Shown here: piece by piece, positions 1 to 8,260 of the stretch
Position numbering within the stretch: the stretch's first letter is position 1
Layout of the letters: the number at the start of each line of letters is the position of its first letter
Assembly: GCA_905181875.1 (NCBI GenBank)
Contig: CAJIZH010000005.1
Span: forward strand, 1 to 45,115
Direction of reading: 5' to 3'
From: Flavobacteriales bacterium UBA6770
GTDB lineage: Bacteria > Bacteroidota > Bacteroidia > Flavobacteriales_G > Salibacteraceae
DNA length: 45,115 bases
Translations under genes and position numbers: made by a program
The notes under the pieces: generated by a model
The model's input: only the letters and a program-made list of their open reading frames with translations
The model's database searches: none
What the model was told of the DNA's origin: nothing

Positions 1-19
1 TGTTTAATTAACGATAAGT

Positions 20-493
20 ATGAACAAAGAAATAAACAATGATAATCCTGGAGTCAAAATACCTCCTCCAATAATCTTTATTGGATTTGGATTATTTGGG
101 GGTTTAATAAATTATTTAAAGCCGTTAACAATTACAGGTCCTTCCTGGCTCGTATATTTGGGCGTATTAATTTTAATTGGATCATTCCTTGGGTTTGGCT
201 ATATGATCAATTTTTATAAAAAGAATGAGACTGAAATAGAGCCAACCAAAACTACCTTTAAAATAATTACATCTGGTCTATATAGACACTCTAGAAACCC
301 TGTATATATAATATTATGTGCAGGTCCGGTTGGTTTAGGGTTTATTTTCATGACTTATTGGGCCATTTTTGCATTCATCCCTGCACTAATAGTCATATAC
401 TTTACTGCCGTTAAAAAAGAAGAACAATACCTTGAAAAAAAGTTCGGGCAAGAATATTTAGACTATAAAAAGAAAGTCAGAAGATGGATTTAA
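20..493 (+). CDS. Isoprenylcysteine carboxyl methyltransferase-like membrane methyltransferase (ICMT/PEMT family)
   Basis: A 157-residue integral membrane protein with hydrophobic segments at about residues 17-32, 44-65 and 95-128. The C-terminal half carries the family signature: SGLYRHSRNPVY at about residues 87-98, then an acidic EEQYLEKKFGQEY stretch at about 133-145 and a final KKVRRW. Known members bind S-adenosylmethionine at the membrane surface and methylate prenylated, lipid or small hydrophobic substrates; the substrate here cannot be read from sequence. The ATG at 20 is the first start in frame, and the length is normal for small bacterial members. Nothing upstream is available, so operon context is unknown. 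The gene is followed by a hairpin at 505-549 that may end its transcript. Confidence 0.85.
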   Translation: MNKEINNDNPGVKIPPPIIFIGFGLFGGLINYLKPLTITGPSWLVYLGVLILIGSFLGFGYMINFYKKNETEIEPTKTTFKIITSGLYRHSRNPVYIILCAGPVGLGFIFMTYWAIFAFIPALIVIYFTAVKKEEQYLEKKFGQEYLDYKKKVRRWI

Positions 494-504
494 AAAACTA
501 ATCA

Positions 505-549
505 CAACTAAGGCTAAACTGCATTAAAACGAAGTTTAGCCAATTGTTG
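505..549. repeat. Interrupted inverted repeat / hairpin between methyltransferase and sigma factor genes
   Basis: A perfect 9-bp inverted repeat, GGCTAAACT (512-520) with AGTTTAGCC (533-541), encloses a 12-nt loop. A second short arm, CAAC (505-508) with GTTG (546-549), lies outside an unpaired spacer. There is no U-tract after the stem, so it is a poor intrinsic terminator. The two-arm layout loosely recalls an integron attC site, but the outer arms do not fit the RYYYAAC/GTTRRRY core consensus. It could also be an RNA hairpin that protects the 3' end of the upstream mRNA. Confidence 0.5.
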
Positions 550-571
550 GCAGTAATTAAAATAAAAAAAT

Positions 572-820
572 ATGAATCCATTTTCGAATACCTATAATTC
601 AGATGCATCTGATAGAGAATTATTTAAACGAATCAAAGAAGGCGATAAGAATTCCTTAAACACTTTGATTAGTCGCCATCAGCCTTTTATCTATAATATT
701 GCTTGGAAAATGACAGGTGACTCCGTAACTGCCGAAGATCTATCTCAGGAAGCATTATTAAAGATCATTTCAAATTTAGGTTCTTTCAAACACAAAAGTT
801 CTTTTCGTACTTGGGCCTAC
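572..820 (+). pseudogene. Truncated RNA polymerase sigma-70 (ECF-type) factor, region 2 only
   Basis: Residues 1-83 are a clear start of an ECF-like sigma factor: RELFKRIKEGD, LISRHQPFIYNIAWKMTG and AEDLSQEALLKI (region 2.1-2.2, core RNA polymerase binding), then FKHKSSFRTWAY (about 72-83). In intact factors RTW-Y is followed by the rest of region 2.4 and the region 4 helix-turn-helix. Here the frame instead runs from about 820 into the antisense of the betaine-binding protein gene and stops at 922. The last 33 residues show no sigma similarity. Both DNA-binding parts are therefore missing and the gene should be non-functional as a sigma factor. The break falls within a few bases of the stop codon of the opposing gene, which suggests a rearrangement or an assembly join. 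It is unrelated to the intact sigma factor at 25925-26413. Confidence 0.8.
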
Positions 821-1665
821 TTAACCCAAGAAGCTATTTTCTCAGGATTATCCTTCATCCAAGTTCTTATTCTAGTTTCAATGTCTTCAGGTTCAGTCGC
901 ATCTTTTAGAACTAACAAGTAATCTGAAAATTCATCATCGGTAAAGAATATCTTCGAAAGAATTGAGGCCGCCTTAGGATAAGTCTCTCTAAACCCAGCT
1001 TTTGCATACTTGTGAATTTCATCGCTTTCTATAAATGAATGAGTAGTATCGGCTAAAAACTTGAGGTCGTATTGCTTAATTTTCCAATGAGGCTTCCAGG
1101 CACCTGTCACAAAGTTTTGTTTCTGATTGGTCATCAGTTCTAATTGTTTTACCAACTGATCTTCAGTCATATTAATAATCTCTGGACTCATGCCGTGTTG
1201 TTTCATTGCAGTGATTGAACTGATCATGACACCTGCGTCTTTCGTGACACCGTAAAACACATTACTATAAATTGTTGAATCACGCATTAAATCGACTATT
1301 GAATCTACATCAAAATAGGAGGGAACTGCTATTCCTAAACGACACCCTTTATATATAGCCCCAAGGTCTTCCACGTCCTTGTACTCATATAAATAAACAT
1401 CATGACCTTCCACCCAAGTATCCAGAAAAAGGTCAATTTTTCCTTTATTTAAACCGCGATAAATATTCTCAATATCTGTATTTACAATTTCAGCTGGGAA
1501 CCCATTTTCTTCAAGAATAATTTTACCCAAATAATTCAATGAGCGACTCACTGCCCACTGCTCATTCCCAATTTTAATTGTCTTTTTAGAATTGTCTTCT
1601 GAGCAACCAAAAACAGAAAAAATAATAATTGAAATAAGTAAAAAATTAAATGCCTTTCGAATCAT
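817..1665 (-). CDS. Glycine betaine/proline ABC transporter substrate-binding lipoprotein (OpuAC/ProX-like)
   Basis: A 282-residue exported binding protein. The N-terminus is a signal peptide ending in a lipobox-like VFGC, with Cys21 as the lipidated residue. The mature part has the OpuAC fold hallmarks: IGNEQWAVSRS near residue 32, DLFLDTWVEGHD near 78-89, and the ligand-box segment TGAWKPHW near 187-194, whose aromatic residues in this family cage quaternary ammonium groups. The C-terminus (NPEKIASWVK) is natural and complete. It would capture glycine betaine, proline betaine or choline for osmoprotection. The usual ATPase and permease partners are absent: upstream lies divergent pheT and downstream the broken sigma gene. 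It is thus an orphan binding protein, or its partners are elsewhere or were separated by the rearrangement. Confidence 0.88.
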   Translation of the reverse strand: MIRKAFNFLLISIIIFSVFGCSEDNSKKTIKIGNEQWAVSRSLNYLGKIILEENGFPAEIVNTDIENIYRGLNKGKIDLFLDTWVEGHDVYLYEYKDVEDLGAIYKGCRLGIAVPSYFDVDSIVDLMRDSTIYSNVFYGVTKDAGVMISSITAMKQHGMSPEIINMTEDQLVKQLELMTNQKQNFVTGAWKPHWKIKQYDLKFLADTTHSFIESDEIHKYAKAGFRETYPKAASILSKIFFTDDEFSDYLLVLKDATEPEDIETRIRTWMKDNPEKIASWVK

Positions 1666-1734
1666 CTTTTGTATTTTTTTTGAGTAGCGCTAAATTAAGA
1701 GTTTTATTGGCTCTAATACTACTCTGATTGGAGC

Positions 1735-1762
1735 TTTGGACGCATTCAAATCATTACTTTTG
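1735..1762 (+). promoter_or_regulatory. Possible Bacteroidota-type promoter of pheT
   Basis: A -7 box TACTTTTG at 1755-1762 matches TAnnTTTG exactly. A TTTG at 1735-1738 may serve as the -33 box, but the 16-nt gap is shorter than the usual 17-23. Start of transcription near 1767 would give a leader of about 18 nt to the ATG at 1785. Confidence 0.45.
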
Positions 1763-1784
1763 CCACGCTCGAAAAGCATTTATT

Positions 1785-4211
1785 ATGAAGATTTCTTACA
1801 ATTGGCTTAAAGATTATTTAGACTTTGATTTATCTCCTGTGCGCGTTGGAGAATTGCTTACTGATACCGGTTTAGAGGTTGAGGGAATTGAAGAATTTGA
1901 TCAAGTTAAGGGAGGCCTAAAAGGTTTGGTAATTGGAGAGGTAGTTTCTTGCGAACAACACACCAACGCAGATCGATTGAAGGTAACTGAGATTAATATA
2001 GGAACCGATACTAACCTACCAATTGTATGCGGTGCGCCAAATGTTGCGGCTGGTCAAAAGGTAATTATTGCAACCGTTGGTGCTATGCTTTATCCTTCTG
2101 AAAGTGAAGCTTTCGAAATAAAAAAATCTAAAATTAGAGGTGAAGTTTCTGAAGGAATGATTTGCGCCGAAGATGAAATAGGCTTGGGTAAAGGTCATGC
2201 TGGGATTATGGTGCTCAAGGACGATGCTCAAGTAGGAGTGCCTGCAGCAGAGTACTTTGATTTGTCGTCAGATTATACTATTGAGATTGGCTTAACTCCT
2301 AACCGTGCCGATGGAATGAGCCACTATGGAGTTGCAAGGGATTTAGCCGCTGCATTGCAGCACAAAAACATTCCATGTGGTAAACTTACTTTGCCAGAGT
2401 TAACCAGTTTTAAAGAAGGAGATACTAAGCTTAACATTGAAGTAAAAGACAATGAAGCTTGTCCAAGGTATGTTGGAGTTAAGATCTCAAATTTAAAGAT
2501 AGCTGACTCACCAGGGTGGCTGCAAATTCGATTAAAAGCAATAGGATTAAGTCCGATTAATAATGTAGTTGATGTTACTAATTATGTAATGCATGAATTA
2601 GGGCAGCCTTTGCATGCTTTTGATACAGCGAAAATAAAAGGAGATAAAGTTCTTGTTCAGGAATTGTCTAATGGGACTGTTTTCGAAACTTTAGATGGAG
2701 TAGAACGGGAACTGTCTGATAAGGATCTTATGATTTGTGACGAATCTGAAGGAATGTGCATAGCTGGAGTTTTTGGTGGAAGCAAATCGGGAGTTACCGA
2801 AACAACAACTGAAATATTTTTGGAGTCTGCTTATTTTAACCCAGTTTCAGTTCGTAAAACAGCCAAAAGACACGCGTTGAATACCGATGCTTCTTTCCGT
2901 TTTGAAAGAGGAATTGATATAGATATCACGGTTATTGCAGCAAAACGAGCGGCTCTTTTAATACAAGAGTTGGCAGGTGGTGCTGTGTCTTCTGAATTGT
3001 TGGATTTATATCCTTCGAAAATTGAAGGCACTAAAATCCAGTTAGATTATAAGTATTGCGATTCGCTTATTGGTGCTAAGATTGAAAGAGATACCATTCA
3101 GTCCATTTTGGAAAGTTTAGAGATTTCTGTTCTAAACAGAAATGAAGACGGATTGGAACTTAATGTTCCTGCATATAGAAATGATGTTTTGAGACCAGCA
3201 GACATTGTAGAAGAAATTCTAAGAATATACGGCTACAATGAAATACCATTTCCTGAAAGAATGGGGATATCAATATCGCCAACTCCTACTGTAAATGTTG
3301 AAGTGCTGCGCAGGAAGCTTTGCGATCACTTAACTTCAACAGGTTATTCTGAAATGATTCACAATAGCCTTACTTCAAAAGAGCTTTATGGGGAGGATAG
3401 TGACGTTATAAAGATCTTGAATCCATTGAGCAATGACTTATCTGTTTTAAGGGCCAATATGCTGTTTCAGGGATTGGAAACTATCGCGTACAACCAAAAC
3501 CGTGGCCAATCGGATTTAAAAGTATTTGAATTTGGAAAAACCTATCATCAGTATTCTGACAAGCGCGAGGAAAAAGAATGGCTAGTTGCCTATTTAACCG
3601 GAAAGCAAACTATTGGCAGCTGGACTGGAAAAGCAACTGATGCAGAGTTTTTTGAATTGAAAGGAATAGCAGAAAATTTACTTCTAAAAATTGGAGTTTC
3701 TCCAATGGCATTTAAATCAAAACCTACCAAGAAAGAAGCGTTGAGCTATGGCTTAGATTTGTTTTCTGGCAAACTGAATTTAGGTTCTCTTGGAATGGTT
3801 AACAAGAAAAATTGCTCCGATTTTGGTGTAAAACAGTCCGTGTTCTATTTAGAGTTGAGCTGGGAAAATATTGTAAAAGTACTTTCAACAAAAAAAATAA
3901 AGTATAAGACTGTTCCTAAATTTCCAGGTACAAGAAGGGATTTAGCTCTAGTTGTAGATCAGAAGGTAGACTTTCAAGACATTCGAAATGTTGCACTTCA
4001 GACCGAAAGAAATTTATTGAAAGAGGTTTCTATTTTTGATGTTTATCAAGGAAAAGGACTAGAGCCTGGGACCAAAAGTTGCGCACTTGGATTTGAGTTT
4101 TTAGACCCAAATCAGACGTTAACAGATAAGGTCGTAGATAAGTCTATCAAAAAGATATACGAGCAGTTACAAAAACAAGTTGGAGCTCAGTTAAGAGCGG
4201 GCGAGTTGTAG
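1785..4211 (+). CDS. pheT: Phenylalanyl-tRNA synthetase beta subunit
   Basis: 808 residues, the usual length for bacterial PheT. It begins with the canonical MKISYNWLKDYLDF. The frame is open 57 nt further upstream, but the internal ATG at 1785 fits the family and lies behind a TAnnTTTG box. Domains in order: tRNA-binding OB fold at about 40-150 (VCGAPNVAAGQKV, SEGMICAEDEIGL), B3/B4 editing-type region (LTPNRADGMSHYGVARDLAAAL, NNVVDVTNYVMHELGQPLHAFD), B5 with the RRxDVLRPADIVEEILRIYGY-like segment, a catalytic-like core, and the C-terminal anticodon-binding fold (KFPGTRRDLALVV). With PheS it charges tRNA-Phe in the cytoplasm as an alpha2beta2 enzyme; pheS is not in the window. The gene converges with trmL, leaving only 4 nt between the two stops. 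Confidence 0.97.
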   Translation: MKISYNWLKDYLDFDLSPVRVGELLTDTGLEVEGIEEFDQVKGGLKGLVIGEVVSCEQHTNADRLKVTEINIGTDTNLPIVCGAPNVAAGQKVIIATVGAMLYPSESEAFEIKKSKIRGEVSEGMICAEDEIGLGKGHAGIMVLKDDAQVGVPAAEYFDLSSDYTIEIGLTPNRADGMSHYGVARDLAAALQHKNIPCGKLTLPELTSFKEGDTKLNIEVKDNEACPRYVGVKISNLKIADSPGWLQIRLKAIGLSPINNVVDVTNYVMHELGQPLHAFDTAKIKGDKVLVQELSNGTVFETLDGVERELSDKDLMICDESEGMCIAGVFGGSKSGVTETTTEIFLESAYFNPVSVRKTAKRHALNTDASFRFERGIDIDITVIAAKRAALLIQELAGGAVSSELLDLYPSKIEGTKIQLDYKYCDSLIGAKIERDTIQSILESLEISVLNRNEDGLELNVPAYRNDVLRPADIVEEILRIYGYNEIPFPERMGISISPTPTVNVEVLRRKLCDHLTSTGYSEMIHNSLTSKELYGEDSDVIKILNPLSNDLSVLRANMLFQGLETIAYNQNRGQSDLKVFEFGKTYHQYSDKREEKEWLVAYLTGKQTIGSWTGKATDAEFFELKGIAENLLLKIGVSPMAFKSKPTKKEALSYGLDLFSGKLNLGSLGMVNKKNCSDFGVKQSVFYLELSWENIVKVLSTKKIKYKTVPKFPGTRRDLALVVDQKVDFQDIRNVALQTERNLLKEVSIFDVYQGKGLEPGTKSCALGFEFLDPNQTLTDKVVDKSIKKIYEQLQKQVGAQLRAGEL

Positions 4212-4215
4212 CCGA

Positions 4216-4677
4216 TTATAACTTTATGGCAAGTTGGCGTAGTCCTTCGAAAACTACAATTCCAACTGAATTTGCTATATTCAAGCTTCTAATATGTGGA
4301 CTATGCATCGGTATTTTAAAGGTTTTGTCAGTATAGTTTGAAAGTAACTCTTTAGGCAACCCTACTGATTCTTTTCCGAAAACTAAAAACATATCTTCCT
4401 TGAAATCAATGGAGTAGAAGTCTTTTTTTCCATGACTACTCATAAATGCTAATTCGGCATTGGGATATTTATCTACAAATGCTTCCCAAGATTCATGAAT
4501 ATATAAATCGATATGTTTCCAATAATCTAGGCCTGCTCGCTTAACCCTCGAGTCGTCTATTTCGAAGCCAAGGGGTTTTATAAGGTGCAAACTACTCCCA
4601 GATGCAAGGCTTAGCCGGCCTATGTTTCCAGTGTTATTTGGAATTTCTGGTTCAAGTAGAACAATGTTTAAACTCAT
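4216..4677 (-). CDS. trmL: tRNA (cytidine/uridine-34-2'-O)-methyltransferase
   Basis: 153 residues, full length for the TrmL/YibK group of SPOUT methyltransferases. The start LNIVLLEPEIPNNTGNIGRL is the family N-terminal motif. The C-terminal trefoil-knot SAM site is seen as FGKESVGLP, KIPM and RSLNIANSVGIVVFE. It 2'-O-methylates the wobble base of tRNA-Leu isoacceptors in known cases. The ATG at 4677 overlaps the TGA of the HAD gene (ATGA), so it is the last gene of the DUF5522-hutU-HAD-trmL operon and is probably translationally coupled. Confidence 0.95.
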   Translation of the reverse strand: MSLNIVLLEPEIPNNTGNIGRLSLASGSSLHLIKPLGFEIDDSRVKRAGLDYWKHIDLYIHESWEAFVDKYPNAELAFMSSHGKKDFYSIDFKEDMFLVFGKESVGLPKELLSNYTDKTFKIPMHSPHIRSLNIANSVGIVVFEGLRQLAIKL

Positions 4678-5654
4678 AGGTTCTTTATTGGACTTCTGTT
4701 TTGAAGGAATCGGGCGACCGCATCATCATTGTTTTTCCCAATGACTTCAGTGGAGATAGCTTTTAATTCGCTCCTGGCATTTGAAGTAGCGTATTTTTCA
4801 TCGGCTATTTCAAACATAGGAATATCGTTCAGGTTATCCCCAAAGCAAATTGTTCGTGTAGCATTCAATTGTTTTTTAAGAAATGATACACCATCTTTTT
4901 TCGATGAATTTGGTGCTGCAAATTCCAACCAATATGCTTCTTTATCATAAATGTCTTCAGCAAAATGTATTTCTATTTTCAACGCATTTTCAATACGATT
5001 TTTTACCGCAAGTAAAGTTACTTTATCTCCGATTGAAATAATGGTTATTACATTTTGGAGAAGTGCTTGGTTAAAATTCTTCACGTTCTTAAATCGTTTG
5101 TCTTTTTGCGACAACCTATTGTCTATGTATTTGGTCATGTGAGGGTTGGAGATTTTTCTGTAAAAATCTGAGGGATTGTTTAGCTGCTTGAAATTGGGGT
5201 CATCGAATTGGCTAAACTCCTCTACTTTTTTAAATCGCTTGTCTTTTTGCGACAATCTATTCTTTATGTACGTTGTCATGTGAGGGTTGGATATTGTTCT
5301 GTAAAAAGCTGAGGGATTGTTTCGCTGGTCAAGTGTAAATACAATCGGTTCAAGCCCTTCTTGTTCAAAGATCTCTAAAATAAATTTTTTTTGCTGTTTA
5401 TCAATAAATTTTTCGTGGATATTAATTTTTTGTATTGGGTCATATACTAAAGCACCATTGTATAGTACCATTGGTAATTTTAGATTCAATGCTCCAACAA
5501 TAGGCATAGCAGAATCTAATGAACGTGCCGTTGCAATTGTGAAATTGAGCCCATTCTTGATTAATGAGTTTAGAATCTCGATGCTTTTATGAGACAGCAC
5601 GCCAGAAGAGTTTAGTAGTGTTCCGTCAAGATCAGAAATGTATAGGTCTTCCAT
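4674..5654 (-). CDS. HAD-superfamily Cof-type phosphatase with internal tandem duplication
   Basis: With the ATG at 5654 the protein is 326 residues; the open frame reaches further upstream into hutU, but this start puts motif I at the N-terminus as usual. Motif I is DLDGT (residues 8-12), motif III is around SSKKDG (250-255) and motif IV is GDNLND (272-277), so all catalytic parts of a Cof/YidA-like sugar-phosphate or FMN phosphatase are present. The middle cap region is abnormal: residues 112-158 are repeated in tandem from 159 to about 198, with about 30 of 38 aligned residues identical. Without the extra 47 residues the length (279) would be normal for the family. The gene starts 4 nt after the hutU stop and overlaps trmL by 4 nt. 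The substrate is not predictable. Confidence 0.9.
   Translation of the reverse strand: MEDLYISDLDGTLLNSSGVLSHKSIEILNSLIKNGLNFTIATARSLDSAMPIVGALNLKLPMVLYNGALVYDPIQKINIHEKFIDKQQKKFILEIFEQEGLEPIVFTLDQRNNPSAFYRTISNPHMTTYIKNRLSQKDKRFKKVEEFSQFDDPNFKQLNNPSDFYRKISNPHMTKYIDNRLSQKDKRFKNVKNFNQALLQNVITIISIGDKVTLLAVKNRIENALKIEIHFAEDIYDKEAYWLEFAAPNSSKKDGVSFLKKQLNATRTICFGDNLNDIPMFEIADEKYATSNARSELKAISTEVIGKNNDDAVARFLQNRSPIKNL
5067..5321 (-). repeat. In-frame 141-bp tandem duplication inside the HAD phosphatase gene
   Basis: Two direct copies with a 141-nt period; for example TCTTTTTGCGACAA begins at 5101 and again at 5242. Copy A covers 5181-5321 (residues 112-158). Copy B covers about 5067-5180 (residues 159 to about 196). 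The copies have diverged by scattered substitutions but keep frame, so the duplication is not a sequencing artefact of identical repeats and has been tolerated for some time. Confidence 0.92.
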
Positions 5655-5658
5655 GTTG

Positions 5659-7647
5659 TTAGTCCAACAAATCGTCATCCACAATATTCGGCAATGTAAC
5701 TTTTAATAAAGGTTCGTTTTCCATGGCGCGCTTTATAGCAAAGATCGCAGGTTCGTTTCTTGCCCAACTTCTTCTCGCAATACCGTTGTTTACATCCCAA
5801 TGCAGCATCATTTTAAGTCTTCTATCCGCATCATCAGATCCATCTATTAACATTCCGAAACCACCATTCATAACTTCACCCCAACCAACGCCACCGCCAT
5901 TGTGCAATGAGATCCATGTAGCTCCTCTAAAACCATCGCCTACAAAATTTTGAACAGCCATATCAGCTGTAAATTGAGAACCGTCGTAAATATTACTTGT
6001 TTCTCGGTATGGAGAATCGGTACCTGAAACATCGTGATGGTCTCTCCCTAAAATTATGGGTGCAGATATTTCGCCTATGGCAATTGCATTATTAAATGCT
6101 TCAGCAATTTTCATCCGTCCTTCGGCATCAGCATATAAAATTCTTGCCTGAGAACCTACGACCATTTTGTTGTCTCCAGCAGCTTTAATCCAGCGAATAT
6201 TGTCATCCATTTGTTGCTGAATTTCAGCAGGGGAATGCGCCTTTATTTCGGTCAAAACTTCTGCAGCTATTCGATCTGTAATTGCCAAATCTTTTGGATC
6301 GTTACTGGAACAAACCCACCTGAATGGTCCAAATCCATAATCAAAACACATTGGCCCCATTATGTCTTGAATGTAAGACGGATATTTAAAATCGCCATCT
6401 TCTTTTAGTATATCAGCATTTGCTCTGCTAGATTCTAATAAGAATGCATTTCCATAATCGAAGAAATAAGTTCCGTTAGCTACGCATTTGTTTACTGCAG
6501 CAACATGTCTTCGAAGTGATTCTTGGACGTGTTCTTTAAATTTATTGGGATTGCTGGCCATCATTTCATTGGATTCCTCAAAGGTTAATCCAACTGGGTA
6601 ATATCCGCCAGCCCATGGGTTGTGCAAGGATGTTTGGTCACTACCCAGATCTACAACTATGTTTTCGGTTGCAAATCGCTCCCAAATCTCTACTACATTG
6701 CCTTGGTAAGCAATAGAAACAACTTCTTTGTTTGCTTTTGCAAGGCGAACTCTATCCATTAGGTCATCGAGATTGTCAATGACTTCATCTACCCAGTCTT
6801 GTGAATGTCTAGTGTAGGTTACTTTTTCGTTTACCTCTGCACATATGGTTATACATCCAGCTATATTTCCAGCTTTTGGTTGAGCACCGCTCATACCGCC
6901 TAAGCCAGCGGTAAGGAAAACTTTTCCTTCTAATCCTTCACCATTTTTCGAAATTTTTCGGCCTGCATTTAATAACGTAATAGTTGTTCCATGAACGATT
7001 CCCTGAGGGCCTATGTACATAAATGAACCTGCCGTCATTTGGCCGTATTGAGTAACGCCTAAAGCATTAAACTTCTCCCAATCATCAGGTTTAGAGTAAT
7101 TAGGAATCATCATTCCGTTGGTCACTACAACTCTTGGAGCGTCTTTGTGCGATGGAAACAAACCCATAGGATGGCCAGAATACATTGCTAGCGTTTGCTC
7201 ATCGGTCATTTGAGCTAGGTATTGCATAGTCAATAGGTACTGAGCCCAGTTTTGGAAAACAGCGCCATTGCCGCCATAAGTAATCAATTCGTGTGGATGC
7301 TGAGCTACTGCATAATCCAAGTTATTACTTAACATGAGCATTATACCTGCTGCCTGTTTTGATTGGTATGGAAACTCTTCTAGAGAACGCGCTGTAATCA
7401 TGTAGCTCGGACGAAAACGATACATGTAAATTCGGCCGTAGGTTTCTAATTCATTTTTAAATTCGGGAAGTAGAACGGCGTGATGATTTTTAGGAAAGTA
7501 CCGCAAGGCGTTTTTTAACGCGAGCTTTTTCTCTTTGTCGTTAAGAATTTCCTTCCGCTTTGGAGCGTGGTTAATGTTCGAGTCGAACGGTTTTAGCTCA
7601 GGTAAAATAACTGGAATTCCTTGAAGTACTTCTTTTTTAAACGTCAT
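5659..7647 (-). CDS. hutU: Urocanate hydratase (urocanase)
   Basis: The ATG at 7647 gives 662 residues starting MTFKKEVLQGIPVILPELK. The frame is open to 7719, but the upstream part overlaps the DUF5522 gene and is unlikely to be used. NAD-binding and catalytic signatures are evident: ITYGGNGAVFQNWAQY, GLGGMSGAQPKAGNIAGC, GRDHHDVSGTDSPYRET and HNGGGVGWGEVMNGGFGM. The length fits the longer urocanase form; classical ones are about 550. It hydrates urocanate to imidazolone propionate, step two of histidine degradation, in the cytoplasm. No hutH, hutI or hutG is present in the window, so the pathway genes are scattered. Its start lies inside the last codons of the DUF5522 gene, indicating coupling. 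Confidence 0.96.
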   Translation of the reverse strand: MTFKKEVLQGIPVILPELKPFDSNINHAPKRKEILNDKEKKLALKNALRYFPKNHHAVLLPEFKNELETYGRIYMYRFRPSYMITARSLEEFPYQSKQAAGIMLMLSNNLDYAVAQHPHELITYGGNGAVFQNWAQYLLTMQYLAQMTDEQTLAMYSGHPMGLFPSHKDAPRVVVTNGMMIPNYSKPDDWEKFNALGVTQYGQMTAGSFMYIGPQGIVHGTTITLLNAGRKISKNGEGLEGKVFLTAGLGGMSGAQPKAGNIAGCITICAEVNEKVTYTRHSQDWVDEVIDNLDDLMDRVRLAKANKEVVSIAYQGNVVEIWERFATENIVVDLGSDQTSLHNPWAGGYYPVGLTFEESNEMMASNPNKFKEHVQESLRRHVAAVNKCVANGTYFFDYGNAFLLESSRANADILKEDGDFKYPSYIQDIMGPMCFDYGFGPFRWVCSSNDPKDLAITDRIAAEVLTEIKAHSPAEIQQQMDDNIRWIKAAGDNKMVVGSQARILYADAEGRMKIAEAFNNAIAIGEISAPIILGRDHHDVSGTDSPYRETSNIYDGSQFTADMAVQNFVGDGFRGATWISLHNGGGVGWGEVMNGGFGMLIDGSDDADRRLKMMLHWDVNNGIARRSWARNEPAIFAIKRAMENEPLLKVTLPNIVDDDLLD

Positions 7648-7816
7648 TCTTGTTTTCTTTTCGTTTTTTCTTAAATCCGTAGGGGCAATGCTTACATGCA
7701 TTTTTACAACAATAGCCACGTTTTAGGTGATACTTTTCAGTAAAAATAATAAAGCCATCGGGGTGCTTGTAAAAGTCCTCGTCGTCTAATTTTTTAAATT
7801 GATCAAAATCTCCCAT
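7637..7816 (-). CDS. DUF5522 family mini-protein
   Basis: A 59-residue gene that is easily missed. The ATG at 7816 opens MGDFDQFKKLDDEDF, and the core reads GFIIFTEKYHLKRGYCC (21-37) followed by CKHCPYGF (41-48). The CC-x3-CxxCP cysteine cluster looks like a metal site or redox motif and is the hallmark of DUF5522. The tail is Lys-rich. The family has no known function; it is common in Bacteroidota as a tiny cytoplasmic protein. It is the first gene of the operon and overlaps hutU by 11 nt. A near-consensus -7 box (GAAATTTG, one mismatch) lies a few nt before the ATG. Confidence 0.85.
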   Translation of the reverse strand: MGDFDQFKKLDDEDFYKHPDGFIIFTEKYHLKRGYCCKNACKHCPYGFKKKRKENKNDV

Positions 7817-7900
7817 TACGGTGCAAATTTCGCAGATTTTAGTTAACAGTAAGTAGTAACAAGCGATTTGTATTTAGGGTTCAGTTAAACTGTTGAATGC

Positions 7901-8260
7901 CTAGAATTCAGGCCCAAAAGCGTCCTCAACATGATTGATTTCAGGAAATTGATTTTCATTTAAAATACCAATAATATCAAATCTAAACTCTTTATCAATT
8001 TCGAATTGGTCAATGTAGGCTTCTGCTGCGTTAATTAAATTTTTTTGTTGCTTTTTAGAAACAGATTGGATAGGATCTCCGAAGTAACCATTTGACCGTG
8101 TTTTTACTTCAACAAAAATGATTTCTTTTTCTGTTTCGCAAATAATATCGACCTCAAGATAGGAGTGTCTCCAATTGGTTGCTTTTATTTTGTAACCTTT
8201 TGAAATGAGAAGCTCCTTTGCAATGGCCTCCCCTTTATTTCCAGTGGCCTTATTGTCCAT
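7901..8260 (-). CDS. YraN/UPF0102 family nuclease-fold protein
   Basis: 119 residues, the normal family length. The PD-(D/E)xK nuclease-like core is visible: GEAIAKELLISKGY near residue 10, then E-VDII (about 36-40) and FVEVKTR (about 49-55) with the expected acidic residues and lysine. The family is related to Holliday-junction resolvases, but its biological role is not established. The ATG overlaps the TAA of the preceding CHAT gene (TAATG), so it is probably translated from the same mRNA. No functional link to that operon is known. Confidence 0.92.
   Translation of the reverse strand: MDNKATGNKGEAIAKELLISKGYKIKATNWRHSYLEVDIICETEKEIIFVEVKTRSNGYFGDPIQSVSKKQQKNLINAAEAYIDQFEIDKEFRFDIIGILNENQFPEINHVEDAFGPEF

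Noticed and set aside
505..549. Classical intrinsic terminator
   Set aside because: The stem is good but no T-tract follows on either strand.
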